The notes beneath the pieces were generated by a model. The model was not told the origin of the DNA. It ran no database searches and saw only the letters and a program-made list of their open reading frames with translations. The position numbers and the translations under genes were made by a program. From contig JBNGIQ010009269.1 in the NCBI GenBank assembly GCA_049999765.1, positions 85,979-133,511 of the forward strand: a stretch of 47,533 nucleotides of DNA, in the 5' to 3' direction. This stretch comes from Phaeoceros laevis. Taxonomy: Eukaryota > Anthocerotophyta > Anthocerotopsida > Notothyladales. Positions 1-9,688 of this stretch are shown here, one piece after another; within the stretch, counting starts at the first letter, position 1, and each line of letters begins with the position of its first letter.

Positions 1-1040
1 AAAGAATCTCCATCTCCAGCATTGCGCACATGTGCAGGATTGGCCCAAGTGCAGGTACTCATGTGCTTCTGCAACAGATCCATCAACTGCAGGCTTGGAT
101 GTGGCCCCCTTGTAACATATGCCTCCTTGTTACAGCCATATATGGCTAGAGAGAGAGCTTTTTTGCAGCTGGTGTTGTCAGCTGTTGGGTTCAGCTGAAT
201 GAGGTCAACCAAGATCAGCTTATTCGGAGCTTCAACAATGCATTCATGTCACCAAATATCCCCCCAGAAATCCTTGCTGCTATCCTCAATCTGGTTTGTG
301 CTTCGTTATTCACAAGTCAATGGTGACTCATTGAATCTTGCACATTGGTTGTAGCCAGTCTGTTCTAAACTTTTCTCCCTGCGGCAGGCTGAATTCATGG
401 AGCATGATGAGAAGAATCTGCCAATTGACATTAGAACTCTTGGTGGACTTGCGGAGAAAGTAAGCACTATGTACCACGACTTGGATCCATGACTTCTGCT
501 GGGGCCTGACAGTGTTTTGCTTGTGTTTAGTTTTGTGCATTCCGAGGAGCCTTGGTTGAGAAAGCGCATTGCTGTACATTGTTGTTTCCGAGAGGTTACT
601 CCAGGATTTGTAATATTGTTTCCTTTCGAGTTTGACACCTGTTGTTCTGTCTGCTCTGATTCCATTGCCATGCCTATGCCAAGGCTTTGCATTATAAAGA
701 AACGGAGTTTGCTGGCTTGCAAACTCTGGCTAAAGATGGACAAAGGAGCCTTGTTGTTGAGGCCTTGATTCGCATTAACTATCAGCTGAATCAGTACGAA
801 GTGAGGCTGGTAGAAGTTTTTGTTATTTTCATATGTGCTTCACTCGTCTAATAAGGTTGCTTTATGCAGGCCGCAGTGGGAATATTACCGTATGCACAGC
901 AGAAACTGGCTGTAGAATTGAAAGAGTCCTGGTATTTAACCATCTCTCTATGGAAGGAACCTTGGTCATTGAGAAACCTGGTTGTTTTGGAGTCTGCAGT
1001 CTCTGATGTATGTTGACATGGCAGGTATGAGAAAAGGGAG
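1..1040 (+). pseudogene. TOR kinase FAT-domain fragment (decayed)
   Basis: Spliced pieces match the FAT region of Target of Rapamycin, the PIKK growth-control kinase. Exon-like blocks are 1-54, 169-293 (reads VVSCWVQLNE then IPPEILAAILNL), 388-459 (AEFMEHDEKNLPIDIRTLGG), 666-800 (HAYAKALHYKETEF) and 870-931 (GILPYAQQKLAVELKESW), with a start of the next exon at 1025 (YEK) that loses similarity about four codons later. Most junctions keep GT and AG. The acceptor before 666 reads CCAT where CCAG is expected, so splicing there looks broken. No FRB or kinase domain follows in the next several kb. The 5' side is cut by the window edge, so an intact gene to the left that is truncated here cannot be excluded. 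Family assignment is strong; the pseudogene call is inference. Confidence 0.75.
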
Positions 1041-1680
1041 GGATTTGATCAATTGAGCAAATCACACCGCGAATGTGTATATGATATGTATGCTATTCTG
1101 GCCCCAAGACACTGTGTGAGATAGCAATGAGGGCCAGTGACCCCTGCTTCAAGTCCATGTTAAAAAACAGTCCACGATTGACGTGCTGACTCTTTCCTGC
1201 AGCATGGTCGGAGGCTGGCAGTTGTAATGTAACTTGAAAGCATGGATTCCTCTTCGTATATGAGGGCCTCCAGGAATGTACCAATCAAGAAGAACCATCT
1301 CCGATGTTACATGGAGCCGGTTATCTGTAATGCATCCCGAATACAGCCGTTCCTTGTGCTGGATGATGTTGTGGCTACTATGTGAAGTCGGCCACCCCCA
1401 GAAGTGGGGCTGATCATTCCCACAGAAGCTAGAGATGTCATCTTCAAAGATCCTTTCCTTCTGCATCATGACGTCTTGGAGCGATGCACACTTCCAAGGC
1501 AAAGGTTTCACCTGACGTCTGAAGGTTTTCTTTCCTGGTCTCCTCTCCGCTTGCTCCCAACTCCCGGCAGAGCAGTGCCTTCGCTTATGGGGAGGGGGGG
1601 AGGGGTAACCTGGTGTATTGCACTGGCCCTGGCACTGGGACGTGTGGTGACCCACTTCTTGTTTTAATAATACTGAAGAT
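1041..1680. other. Gene-free spacer after TOR fragment
   Basis: Open frames on both strands here have no recognisable domains and no consistent exon structure. The sequence may hold more decayed TOR intron or exon material, but I could not align any of it. Confidence 0.4.
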
Positions 1681-2005
1681 GTTTTTTTAGTTGTTTTGTT
1701 TGAATAAATGATTAAACTTTCGCAATAATGGCTGATTTGCTATTAGTTAATTAATTATCTAATTAATTAATTGATGGTGATTAGTGAGTGGCTAATCTGT
1801 GGGCATGTGGAGAGTATGCCCGAGCATGCGTGTATGTATGGCCATGGCAGAGAATGTCACATCCACATGTGGCAAGAGTTTTGTGGATATGGAAACCCAT
1901 CCATGGGGTTTGGGATGTGAAACCCACGCACACAAGGGGTTAGGGGAGGTTTTCAAGCCCCCTTCCACACAGCCACAAGGAGGGTTTACTTTTGGAGTTA
2001 GAGAT

Positions 2006-2115
2006 AGGGCACCATTCACATGGGCCATGGGGTTTTTATGGAAATGCATTACTTTTGGTTAGGGCACTCTTCACATTGCCTAGGGGGTTTTTCTGAAAGG
2101 CATTACTTTTGAGTG
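2006..2115 (+). repeat. 55-bp tandem duplication
   Basis: Two diverged copies start with AGGGCAC at 2006 and 2061. Both carry the GGGGTTTTT and GCATTACTTTTG blocks. They lie in the LTR-like block upstream of its TATA motif. Confidence 0.6.
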
Positions 2116-2286
2116 TGGTTGGGCCTAGTAAATAGGTAGTTAAGTAGTTAGTTAAATAAAGGGTTAAGTTAGGGGGCCCGCCCTATCTAGGAGAGATAGG
2201 GTAGGGTAGAGTGTGGTGGACCAATAGGGTTCAAGGCAATGGGGTGCAGATTCCTTAGTCTAGAGTAACGTGGTCCACCCACACAC

Positions 2287-2294
2287 TATATAAG
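2287..2294 (+). promoter_or_regulatory. TATA box candidate in LTR-like block
   Basis: TATATAAG sits in a CACACTATATAAGCTCCCC context, typical of a plant Pol II core promoter in an LTR. No gene follows closely, so a function is inferred from the motif alone. Confidence 0.4.
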
Positions 2295-2984
2295 CTCCCC
2301 TCTCTCTTAATTCAATGTCATTGTGTGCCTAGCCTTTCCAAGAGTGGGAGCTAGGAGCTCTCCACCCCCCTTGGTGTTGCTACACTTTGTACCCGTGTGG
2401 GTGCGTAGGCTCGTCATTCGTACCGTGCGGTCGGCACCCAAGGCCCGTTGCTCGCTTGTCGTGTGAAACAGCGTGGGAGTCTGCAGGTCTCCTAGGTCCA
2501 TGTCGTCAGGAGCATTCCGTTCCATCCACGGCAGAGACCCCCATTGGCGGCGGTATTACTTTGTAGTAGCGCGCAAGTGGAGTGTTCGTACCTTCGCGGC
2601 CGGAAACGTCTGAGCCGGGTGGTGAGCCGAACGCTGGTGACAGCAGCTCAGTAGGTCACTGCCACAACACCTCGGTAGTAGATAGGTAGCTAGGATGAAG
2701 GACTGGGAATGTCCATTGTTGTGTCTGGCGATTATGTTGCTGTGGTGGGGTTTGTTGATGGTGTCGGCCATTTGGTGACTGTTGTTGTAGAGGTAGGGCT
2801 CACAGGGGGTTCCGCAGGCATGACCTTGGGGAGGGCCTAATATCCCCTGAACAGCTTGTGGCTTAGAAGGCGTAATAGGTGTAGCTGTGGGAGGAGCCGA
2901 ATGCTTCTAGAAGACCTTGGGATTTGTCAAGTGACGCAAGACGGAGGCGCAGGTGTTCTGGCGCCGGAGATACGAGACGGGTGC

Positions 2985-3230
2985 ACTTGAGGATTGCCAG
3001 TAGGACGGGAGGCCGTATGATGTGCTGAAGAGTGTTCCCAGCGGTACGATACGAGGTGTTGGTGTGTGGATACCTAAGGATCGCTGACGGGACGGAAGGC
3101 CGTCTGTCGTGTAGAAGGGTGTCCGTGGTGACACGATACGGGAGGCGTAGGACGAGCCTGAGGATTGTGGGCAGGACGAGACGTCTGCCGTGCTGAAGGG
3201 TTTGTCAGCTACGAGTTGGAGAGTGTTGGA
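2985..3230 (+). repeat. Degenerate ~85-bp tandem array
   Basis: Three units are marked by GGATTGCCAGTAGGACGGGA (2991), GGATCGCTGACGGGACGGAA (3078) and GGATTGTGGGCAGGACGAGA (3162), each followed by a GCCGT-type block, a GAAG block and a GTACGATACG-like block. A possible fourth, weaker unit starts near 2920. Confidence 0.6.
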
Positions 3231-3834
3231 GTGGAGTACTCTCAGGGAACGACCGTTGGCGACGGTGGGGTAGTTTCTGCACCGTGTCAGGTGGCTTAAC
3301 CTGGGGTTTTGGTGGTTTTATTTGTAATTAGTGCCTGTTTAGTCCGTTGCTGTTCCCATTGAGTCCTCTGTGGGAACGAAACCCCTTGTATTACGACAAC
3401 GAAGGGGATAAACTTTGCCCTAGGTTACTACTGGATGCCTGGACTTGTCTCCTCATCGATGTTCCTCCCTCGAGCACCACTTGTGCATACCCAGAGGGTT
3501 GCCCTCAGGGGTTTCTCGCTTGCTGAATACTCCGCCACCGTATGTTATGGATGTCCGAGTTCTCCTGCACGGGTCTTGGGGCGTAGATCGGATCATCTTA
3601 TAGGGACTGGCGACCTCTACTACTGGGCCTGTATCTTCAGCCACTGAATCTGGTTCACTGATGACTGTTTGGTTCTTCCTGGCAAAGAATTTTAGGGGCT
3701 TATGTGAGGTTCCATGTGGTACTTCTTAGAAACTAGTGACATGGTGTAACCAAGTTTTCTCGTCTGCCGTGTATTGGGACTGTGTGAAATGTCTGGCTCC
3801 TTTTCTGAAGTCAATTCTTCTGTGTTCACATGAC

Positions 3835-4002
3835 AGGTGCTGGAAAGCGCATAGCCACACGATGGCAGCTGAACTTCTAGGCATCCATGTTGTGGAATGC
3901 AACTATCATGAACTCGTTAGAGCTTCAGATGGAAAAACAGCTGCTGCAGCCATCTCGGTTACATTTAAAGTTGCTCGGAGGTATGAGGAGATGAGCGGAT
4001 AA
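3835..4002 (+). pseudogene. PEX6-like AAA ATPase exon fragment (frameshifted)
   Basis: After an AG acceptor the sequence reads GAGKRIATR, a Walker-A-like start. One base appears lost, and the next frame reads AAELLGIHVVECNYHELV, then DGKTAAAAISVTFKVARRY, then a stop. This order matches the N-terminal AAA region of peroxin 6, the ATPase that extracts the PEX5 import receptor from the peroxisome membrane. No other PEX6 exon is seen nearby. It is a single-exon relic between the LTR-like block and an inverted duplicate of the LRR 3' end. The family call rests on a short stretch; PEX1 is a less likely alternative. Confidence 0.55.
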
Positions 4003-4067
4003 CATCTAGTAATGCATGGGATATCAGTGGAGACCGCTTCAGCAGTATTGACTCTTTTGCATCATAT

Positions 4068-5130
4068 CTCCACTAGCCAACAAATGCCCTTAGAGGGACT
4101 TCACGGAGGGTGGAAATACGCCAATCGTCAAACTTGCGTCGAACTTTTACTTGTCTGAGCAGGTTCAACTCTTCTATGTCTGTATGCCTAGCCGCAGGCA
4201 CCGGTACAGATCTTGCCAGCTTTGGCACACGTAAAACTAGAGCCCAGTAGCCCGTCAGTTTGTGGTAAGCCAGAATGTGGGGGAAGAATTCAAGTCATCG
4301 GATTTGTCCTTGTCGCAAGCTAGCAAAAGCACCACGTGGCCAATGATCTGTGCATGAATCACACCGGACACCAGCAATCACACCGGATACCAGTTGGAAG
4401 GAAACGGGATTCTGGTCCATACCTCCTTAGACTGGAGAATCGCGATGGCTGGTCTGCCATGGAAGATGATTGTGTGCCCTATGCTGCTCCTTGTTCTCAA
4501 CCATACCATATCTCAAGGCATTTCAAGGCAAACGTAAAGTCCGCTGGTACCAAGCTCTCAAGTCCAAACTTCATACTTCTTGTTGGAGCCCGGAAAAGTC
4601 ATCACTCCATCTCGAAGTACTCGACCTCCGAAATGTTACCCCACATTGCTTGAAGCACGGGTGTAGTCAGGTCTTCGGGTACTTTTTCCTACTGTTCGAC
4701 AGCAGTCAGTTAGCTGCCGCGTGTTCAGCTCAAAGCGAACTATTCTTTCGCCTTTTACTAAAGAATACCGTGTGCGGTACACAGAAAGCGGCATACCCTT
4801 TTTTTTTGGGCTGAGCTCGAAAGAGCTCCACAAAGTAAAACCAAATCGGAGTGCTTGTATGAGTGCGCTGGTTGTCTTCGCAAAAAATGCAAATTTCACG
4901 GATGTGGCTTGCCTCTTACAAGGGCTGCAGTGCGACAAGCCCTGCCGTGATTGCAGTCTTCAAGCAGCATGAGATGGGTGGCGAGCAGCATGAGATGGGT
5001 GGCAGGAAGCGTCTGTACGTAGTGTGCTAGACAACGCTACTCTCCGCCCAATTCTATGGAAGAGGTGTAACAGGGTTTGCAAACGGATAGCATCTTTGTG
5101 AAGAACTATGGGTGGCAGGAAGCGTCTGGG
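4068..5130 (+). repeat. Chimeric duplicate: LRR 3' end + PHO88 exon 1 + R repeat
   Basis: This block starts with the last codons and 3' flank of the large LRR gene (PPLANKCP-stop at about 4070-4096). It continues with the 5'UTR and first codons of the PHO88-like gene (about 4405-4490; compare 44127-44215), and then jumps into repeat R (4520-5130). It is the inverted counterpart of about 15240-16575. The PHO88 piece breaks off after about 17 codons, so no protein is expected. Confidence 0.7.
4520..5130 (+). repeat. Dispersed repeat R, copy 1
   Basis: The conserved core at 4715-4850 contains a TATTCTTT/AAAGAATA inverted pair, a GGCATACCC plus T-run block, and GAGCTCGAAAGAGCTC (a 6-bp stem with a GAAA loop). 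The right part ends in the GAGATGGGTGGCAGGAAGCG block and the GTAACAGGGTTTGCAAACGG block, which are shared with copies near 15.3, 20.6 and 46.3 kb. The block GAGATGGGTGG is itself repeated in tandem at 4971-5000. Confidence 0.7.
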
Positions 5131-5524
5131 GATTTTTGAAGCACACTCGTTTTATCGATTGACTGATATGTCGGGGAGTGTTTCACAAATGTCTATCTAT
5201 CACACTCCTTTGCTGATGTTTTGAACGTTCACCCAATGAGCAGAAACCACAGGTCGATGAGCAGAAACTACGTTCTAAATCTGAATGCCTCGTTATTTGA
5301 ACCTAAGGCTTGCACACTTGAGAAAGTATTCAACTGTCAACAAAAGATGAAGCCATGGCCGGCAGAGTAACAGCATGGGTGACTGTTGTTCAAGAATACC
5401 GCAGGTTTCGTACGTCTGGTGATGTTCAAAACCTTGAACACATGTACACATTTATAGTGTAGCTAGGGGCAGGCCATGCCAGGTCTGCTTGAAGAATCCA
5501 ATTCCATATTGACCCAGCTACAGG
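5131..5524. other. Spacer 3' of F-box gene 1
   Basis: I see no gene. It probably includes the 3'UTR of the F-box gene read from the minus strand. Confidence 0.4.
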
Positions 5525-7039
5525 TCAAGAAATGTGCACATGTACAGATCTAATGTTTTCAGAACCAGCAGGTTTCGATATCTGGGGTGACACAAACAGA
5601 TAGGGCCTAGCATGGTTCCTCGCTGAGCTCGAGCCCACATAGTGGTGTATGCGCTGCCATTGGCAGGAGCCGTCCAGCAGGTTGTAAGCCATGGCCCAAT
5701 AGTAGTCTACGTACGTGAGTTCTTTGTTCAGATCGTTTGCACATGTCCGAACCCGAGCCAGCAGTAACACTAGCAGCAAGGGCCCAACAACCTGCCCTTT
5801 GAGCACCTTTACCAGCACTGTGACATCATCCGCTGGCATGTCCCCCAATCCAATTGCAAGCCTCGTGATCACTGGGGGCTGCATCTGGGAGAAAAGGCGC
5901 TCCCAGACCCAGGCAGTACCACTAATACTGCTTTCATCCTGCAGCCACTTCACCTTGTACAGGTACAACCCTGGTACCGGTGCATCCGGGCCCAGAGGAG
6001 TCGACGTCGAGCCTAGTGCAAAAACATCGATATCCTCGCTTTGGGAGCCGGAGTCGGAGAGGAGGCTGGCTCCGTACTGGCGGGGCCACCCCGGCATCTC
6101 TGAAGTTGGAACTGTCATATTGTCCCTCCCCTTGCTCACCAGGACCGTCTGCATTGAATCTAGCGGCGAATTATGGTAGGAGGGGCCCGGAAGCGCTAGC
6201 AGTGCATCCGGATCCAGGCGGAGGACGAGGCGATCGGTCCGCCAGCGGTCCTCGACGGAGCTGTAGGTGTGAAGGTGGTGCCCGGGACGCTCCGCTGGCC
6301 AGAACGCACCGCCGCTGAAGTTGTCTTCAGATACAATGAGGACTTGGAATTCGGTGCTGCTGGTGCCGACCAGCCAGATGTTGCGGTCCAAGTCTACGCG
6401 AGTATACAGCAGGTCCAGCGGAGGCAGCTCCTGGAATGTCTGGCCTGCAATGTGGAGCACCCAGCACCTCACGCGCAAATGTAAACCCGTTCCGTACACG
6501 TCTCCGCAAACCACTCCCACCAGTGGCACGCTGGAGGCGGTGAAGAGCTTAAGCTGCCTGGTGCCTCGAGGAAGCACCAAGCCGGGGATTTTGACCCTGC
6601 GCCATTTGCACCACTGCCCGATTGCCCGGTCGTGTTCATCGCCTCGTCTCGCCTTGTCGTGTGAAATCGCTTCGGCTGCAGCATCGCCGGTGTGGTCTTC
6701 TCCGGAGTGTTGGATGGGGTGCGGCGTCGGCCTCCCGAGCCTGAGTACGCACGGGTAGACGCCGCGACTGAAGGCGATCGACGTTGTCTTTTGGCGGAAC
6801 TCCGGGGAGGTGATGAGGTGCCTCCACCGTTTGCACACTTTTTGGAAACGGGCTTGGCTGGACGCGGGCAGAAACAGCAGCACCTCCTCCACCAGCGCTT
6901 GGGGCATCCTGTTCCATATGGATTCCACCATCACTGTGGGGGAATCGCTAGAGCTGCTGCTGCAGAAGAGACCTTCCAGCAGAAAGAGGTTAATCCACCT
7001 TCCACCCACCTCCAAATTGTTGTCTGAACTGGACGCCAT
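5525..7039 (-). CDS. F-box protein (tandem copy 1)
   Basis: Intronless, 504 residues from the ATG at 7039 (reads MASSSDNNLEVGG). An upstream in-frame TTG is not a plausible start. The F-box lies at about residues 41-82, with the signatures MPQALVEEVLLFLP and FQKVCKRWRHLI. By family knowledge this would bind SKP1 in an SCF ubiquitin ligase and use the rest of the protein to hold a target. The remainder (about 85-504) resembles the associated beta-propeller region of plant F-box proteins, with no crisp Kelch signature. It has a tandem paralogue at 8127-9599, nearly identical at the N-terminus and much diverged after residue 90. Its promoter has CTTTCCTTAATAG at the place where the paralogue has a TATA box, so expression may differ. 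Confidence 0.88.
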   Translation of the reverse strand: MASSSDNNLEVGGRWINLFLLEGLFCSSSSSDSPTVMVESIWNRMPQALVEEVLLFLPASSQARFQKVCKRWRHLITSPEFRQKTTSIAFSRGVYPCVLRLGRPTPHPIQHSGEDHTGDAAAEAISHDKARRGDEHDRAIGQWCKWRRVKIPGLVLPRGTRQLKLFTASSVPLVGVVCGDVYGTGLHLRVRCWVLHIAGQTFQELPPLDLLYTRVDLDRNIWLVGTSSTEFQVLIVSEDNFSGGAFWPAERPGHHLHTYSSVEDRWRTDRLVLRLDPDALLALPGPSYHNSPLDSMQTVLVSKGRDNMTVPTSEMPGWPRQYGASLLSDSGSQSEDIDVFALGSTSTPLGPDAPVPGLYLYKVKWLQDESSISGTAWVWERLFSQMQPPVITRLAIGLGDMPADDVTVLVKVLKGQVVGPLLLVLLLARVRTCANDLNKELTYVDYYWAMAYNLLDGSCQWQRIHHYVGSSSARNHARPYLFVSPQISKPAGSENIRSVHVHIS

Positions 7040-7344
7040 GACGTCCAATTAATGAGTACTTGTGGCCAACACGGAAATCTGGGATTTGTTGAACTGAATT
7101 TGGACATCCTGTGCATGATGTGTCTGGTTGCTTTCCTTAATAGTACGTCGAGCTGGAAATGGCAAGTTTGAGGTGAGCCCAGGAGACCTTGCGACTGTCT
7201 TCTGGCGGTCCCCCTGCTCCTACCGATTTCAAGAACGCGACCGACGAGCCATATATTCGTGGCTGTGACCTTACATAGTATGTTTGCAGCGGCAGCGAAT
7301 CACATTCCTCAATGCAACCCGAAATCTAAACAAGTTTGTCCATT

Positions 7345-7440
7345 TTTTTTTTGGAGGCCTTTTTTCGAGCTCAGCACAAAAAATGGGTATGCCACATGTA
7401 TGTGGCATACCCCGTTTTTTGTACAGCTGAGGGCATTGCA
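7345..7440. repeat. R-core fragment forming a long hairpin
   Basis: The R-core words TTTCGAGCTCAGC and AAAAAATGGGTATGCC are followed at once by their own inverted copy, giving a near-perfect stem of about 21 bp centred near 7400 (ATGGGTATGCCACAT against ATGTGGCATACCCC). The segment looks like a folded-back piece of repeat R upstream of F-box copy 1. Confidence 0.65.
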
Positions 7441-7725
7441 GTCGTCGAAGGTGATTACAAGTCTTATGCATCATATCTAAATGAGCCCATTATAATCAGT
7501 GCTCAAGGCCTTCCGAGTACTCCCTCCGGATTTTCAACAAAAGCTGCAGACCTGTCTATTGTAGCAAACCACCATGCATCCATGACCTTGTTTTATCAAG
7601 GGCAGCAGATACTACTGAACGTCTGTTTAGGACTGATGAAGCAGCTTGCGGCTCACGAGCTTAGGATTGTCTGCTTAGAGTACCTAGGTTTGTTTTGGGT
7701 GGCAAAAGCTTCATATATATATTAA
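7441..7725 (+). other. Unrecognised open frame
   Basis: A frame open on the plus strand from the hairpin to a TAA at 7723-7725 reads VVEGDYKSYASYLNEP and later NHHASMTLFYQGQQILLN. The amino-acid mix looks protein-like, but I do not recognise a family and no convincing start or splice sites are evident. It may be a relic exon of a captured gene. Confidence 0.25.
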
Positions 7726-8126
7726 CTGCTAGTTGCTAGAAAGTTTTGTAACATTCTCTTGAAGGGACTGGCATAGGCATACTCAAAAGAGAGACATAGG
7801 CTCAAGCATGTGCATATTGAGGGAAGATGGACTGGACAGGAAACCTGGAAACATCTAATTGAAAAGTTAACAAATGTTTCAGAAATGGAGAAATGGTGAG
7901 AGGAGAGTCCAAACCAAGCCTGCCCAGATGGTTTGCATGTACCAGCAGCAAGAGGGTGGCTTTCAACTCATGATCATTTCCCAACTGAGAGCAAGATGTA
8001 GTGAAATAAAACTAGTGTAGTATAAATCGTAAGTGTAGTGCTTTGCTACTGTGAAGTGTGAAGGAATGTGCACAGATACATGTATTGTTTTCAGAGTAGC
8101 TAGCTAGGTTTCTGCTCATGAATGAC
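7726..8126. other. Spacer between the F-box genes
   Basis: AT-rich. It likely holds the 3'UTR of F-box copy 2, and no other gene is seen. Confidence 0.4.
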
Positions 8127-9599
8127 TCAAGCTGGCCGGCACATCGATACCAGGGGTGACACAAACAGACAGCCAGGGCTCCTCGCTAAGTCCTCAATGA
8201 CCATATCGCGGTGTACGCGCTGCCACCGGCAGGAGCCGTCCAGCAGGTGGTAAGCCATGGCCCAATAGTTGTAAGGGTAGTACGTATCTGCATTGTCGTA
8301 AAACTCAGCCAGCGCTAGCACCATCGGCCCGAAAATTTGTGCCTTGATCAGCGTCGCCAACACAGGCGTTATCCACGGTTGAGGTTGCTTATGGCAGAAA
8401 AGGCGCTGCCACCACCAGTGGGTAGTGCTAGCGCTGCTTTCATCCTCCACGCAGCTCTCCAGCTTGGACAGGTACAACCCTCCTGCCCAGGCCTCGGGCC
8501 CCGGCCATGGTGTGCCCATGGCCCAATTTAGAGGAGACCGGCAGCCTAGTGCAAAAACATCTTGGCTTTGGGAGTCGGCGTCGGAGAGGAGAATGTCTGC
8601 GCGCTGGTCACCAAATCGATATCCAGGGAAGCCTGTCACCATGGAGGCAGTGACAGTACTAGTATGACTCCCCTTGCTCAAGAGGACCGTCTGCACCGGT
8701 GGCGGCAGCACCGGTGGGGGGCCCACAGGAGGTGCATGTGGGCGGAGGCTAGCGGTCCACCACTCGCCGGAGGCGCTCGAGTAGATGTGCATGCGGGCCG
8801 GCGCGGGGGTTGTGTCTACGGCCAGAAGGAAGACTCGGAAGTCGTGGGTGCCGGTGGTGCCGGTGGTGCCGGTGCCCACCAGCCAGATGTGGCGGTCCAA
8901 GCTGAAGTCCATGCTTGCACACACCACGTCCAGCGGAGGCAGCTCCTGGAACGTCTGCCTTGCGATGTGGATCACCCAGCACCGCACGCGCCAGTGCAAT
9001 CCGCCCCCGCGCGCGCAAGCCACTCCCACCAGCGGCACGCTGGAGGCGGTGAAGAGCGTCTTGGTGCCTCGGGGAAGCACCAAGCCTGGGATTTTGACCC
9101 TGCGCCATTTGCACCACCGCCCGATTGCTTCGTCCACGGCATCAGCTCGTCTCGCGTCGTTGTTCAGAAACGCTTCAGCTCCTCTTTTGTCAAATTCTGG
9201 TGTGAAAAATAGGTCTACCAGCTGCTCCAGCTCGTCATCTCCTTCGGCACCGGCGTCTTCTCCGTGGTTTTCCATGCTGTACGGCGTCGACCTCCCGAGC
9301 TTGAGTACGCACGGGTACACGCCGCGACTGAAGGCGATCGACGTTGTCTTTTCTCGGAACGCCGGGGAGGTGATGAGGTGCCTCCACCGTTTGCACACTT
9401 TTTGGAACCGGGCTTGGCTGGACGCGGGCAGAAACAGCAGCACCTCCTCCACCAGCGCTTGGGGCATCCTGTTCCATATGGATTCCACCATCACTGTGGG
9501 GGGATCGCTAGAGCTGCTGCTGCAGAAGAGGTCTTCCAGCAGAAAGAGGTTTATCCACCTTCCACCCACCTCCAAAGTGTTGTCTGAACTGGACGCCAT
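8127..9599 (-). CDS. F-box protein (tandem copy 2)
   Basis: Intronless, 490 residues from the ATG at 9599 (MASSSDNTLEVGG). The F-box (about residues 41-82) is almost identical to that of the neighbour at 5525-7039, including MPQALVEEVLLFLP and FQKVCKRWRHLI. The expected role is as substrate adaptor of an SCF E3 ligase; the substrate is unknown. Differences from copy 1 include an acidic insertion around residue 120 (EGDDELEQLV), a short GTTGTTGT run near residue 240 and a different C-terminus. Such divergence after a conserved F-box is usual for fast-evolving plant F-box families. A TATA box lies at 9682-9688 on the same strand. The duplication unit is about 2.6 kb and includes upstream sequence (7262-7325 resembles 9840-9910). 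Confidence 0.88.
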   Translation of the reverse strand: MASSSDNTLEVGGRWINLFLLEDLFCSSSSSDPPTVMVESIWNRMPQALVEEVLLFLPASSQARFQKVCKRWRHLITSPAFREKTTSIAFSRGVYPCVLKLGRSTPYSMENHGEDAGAEGDDELEQLVDLFFTPEFDKRGAEAFLNNDARRADAVDEAIGRWCKWRRVKIPGLVLPRGTKTLFTASSVPLVGVACARGGGLHWRVRCWVIHIARQTFQELPPLDVVCASMDFSLDRHIWLVGTGTTGTTGTHDFRVFLLAVDTTPAPARMHIYSSASGEWWTASLRPHAPPVGPPPVLPPPVQTVLLSKGSHTSTVTASMVTGFPGYRFGDQRADILLSDADSQSQDVFALGCRSPLNWAMGTPWPGPEAWAGGLYLSKLESCVEDESSASTTHWWWQRLFCHKQPQPWITPVLATLIKAQIFGPMVLALAEFYDNADTYYPYNYWAMAYHLLDGSCRWQRVHRDMVIEDLARSPGCLFVSPLVSMCRPA

Positions 9600-9681
9600 G
9601 ACTTCCAATTACTGAGAGTGGTTGTATGGGGATTTGTTGAATTCAATTTGGACATGTGTGCATGATGTATCTGGCAGCTTT

Positions 9682-9688
9682 CTTTATA
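9682..9688 (-). promoter_or_regulatory. TATA box of F-box copy 2
   Basis: TATAAAG on the minus strand, 83 bp upstream of the ATG. The aligned position upstream of copy 1 has lost the motif. Confidence 0.55.

Larger units (their letters stand above)
1690..3440 (+). mobile_element. LTR-like block without coding capacity
   Basis: The block starts AT-rich and becomes GC-rich. It contains a good TATA motif (TATATAAG, 2287-2294) followed by promoter-like sequence, a perfect 8-bp hairpin (CCCTATCT/AGATAGGG, about 2182-2202), a 55-bp tandem duplication (2006-2115) and a degenerate ~85-bp tandem array (about 2990-3230). No gag, protease or reverse transcriptase reading frame is visible on either strand. 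The layout resembles a solo LTR or a non-coding LTR-retrotransposon remnant inserted between the TOR and PEX6 scraps. I could not define TG/CA ends or a target duplication, so the element type is tentative. Confidence 0.3.

Noticed and set aside
8785-9615. A 276-codon plus-strand open frame across F-box copy 2.
   Set aside because: It is the antisense shadow of a GC-rich coding exon. It has no domain, and the F-box frame explains the codon pattern.
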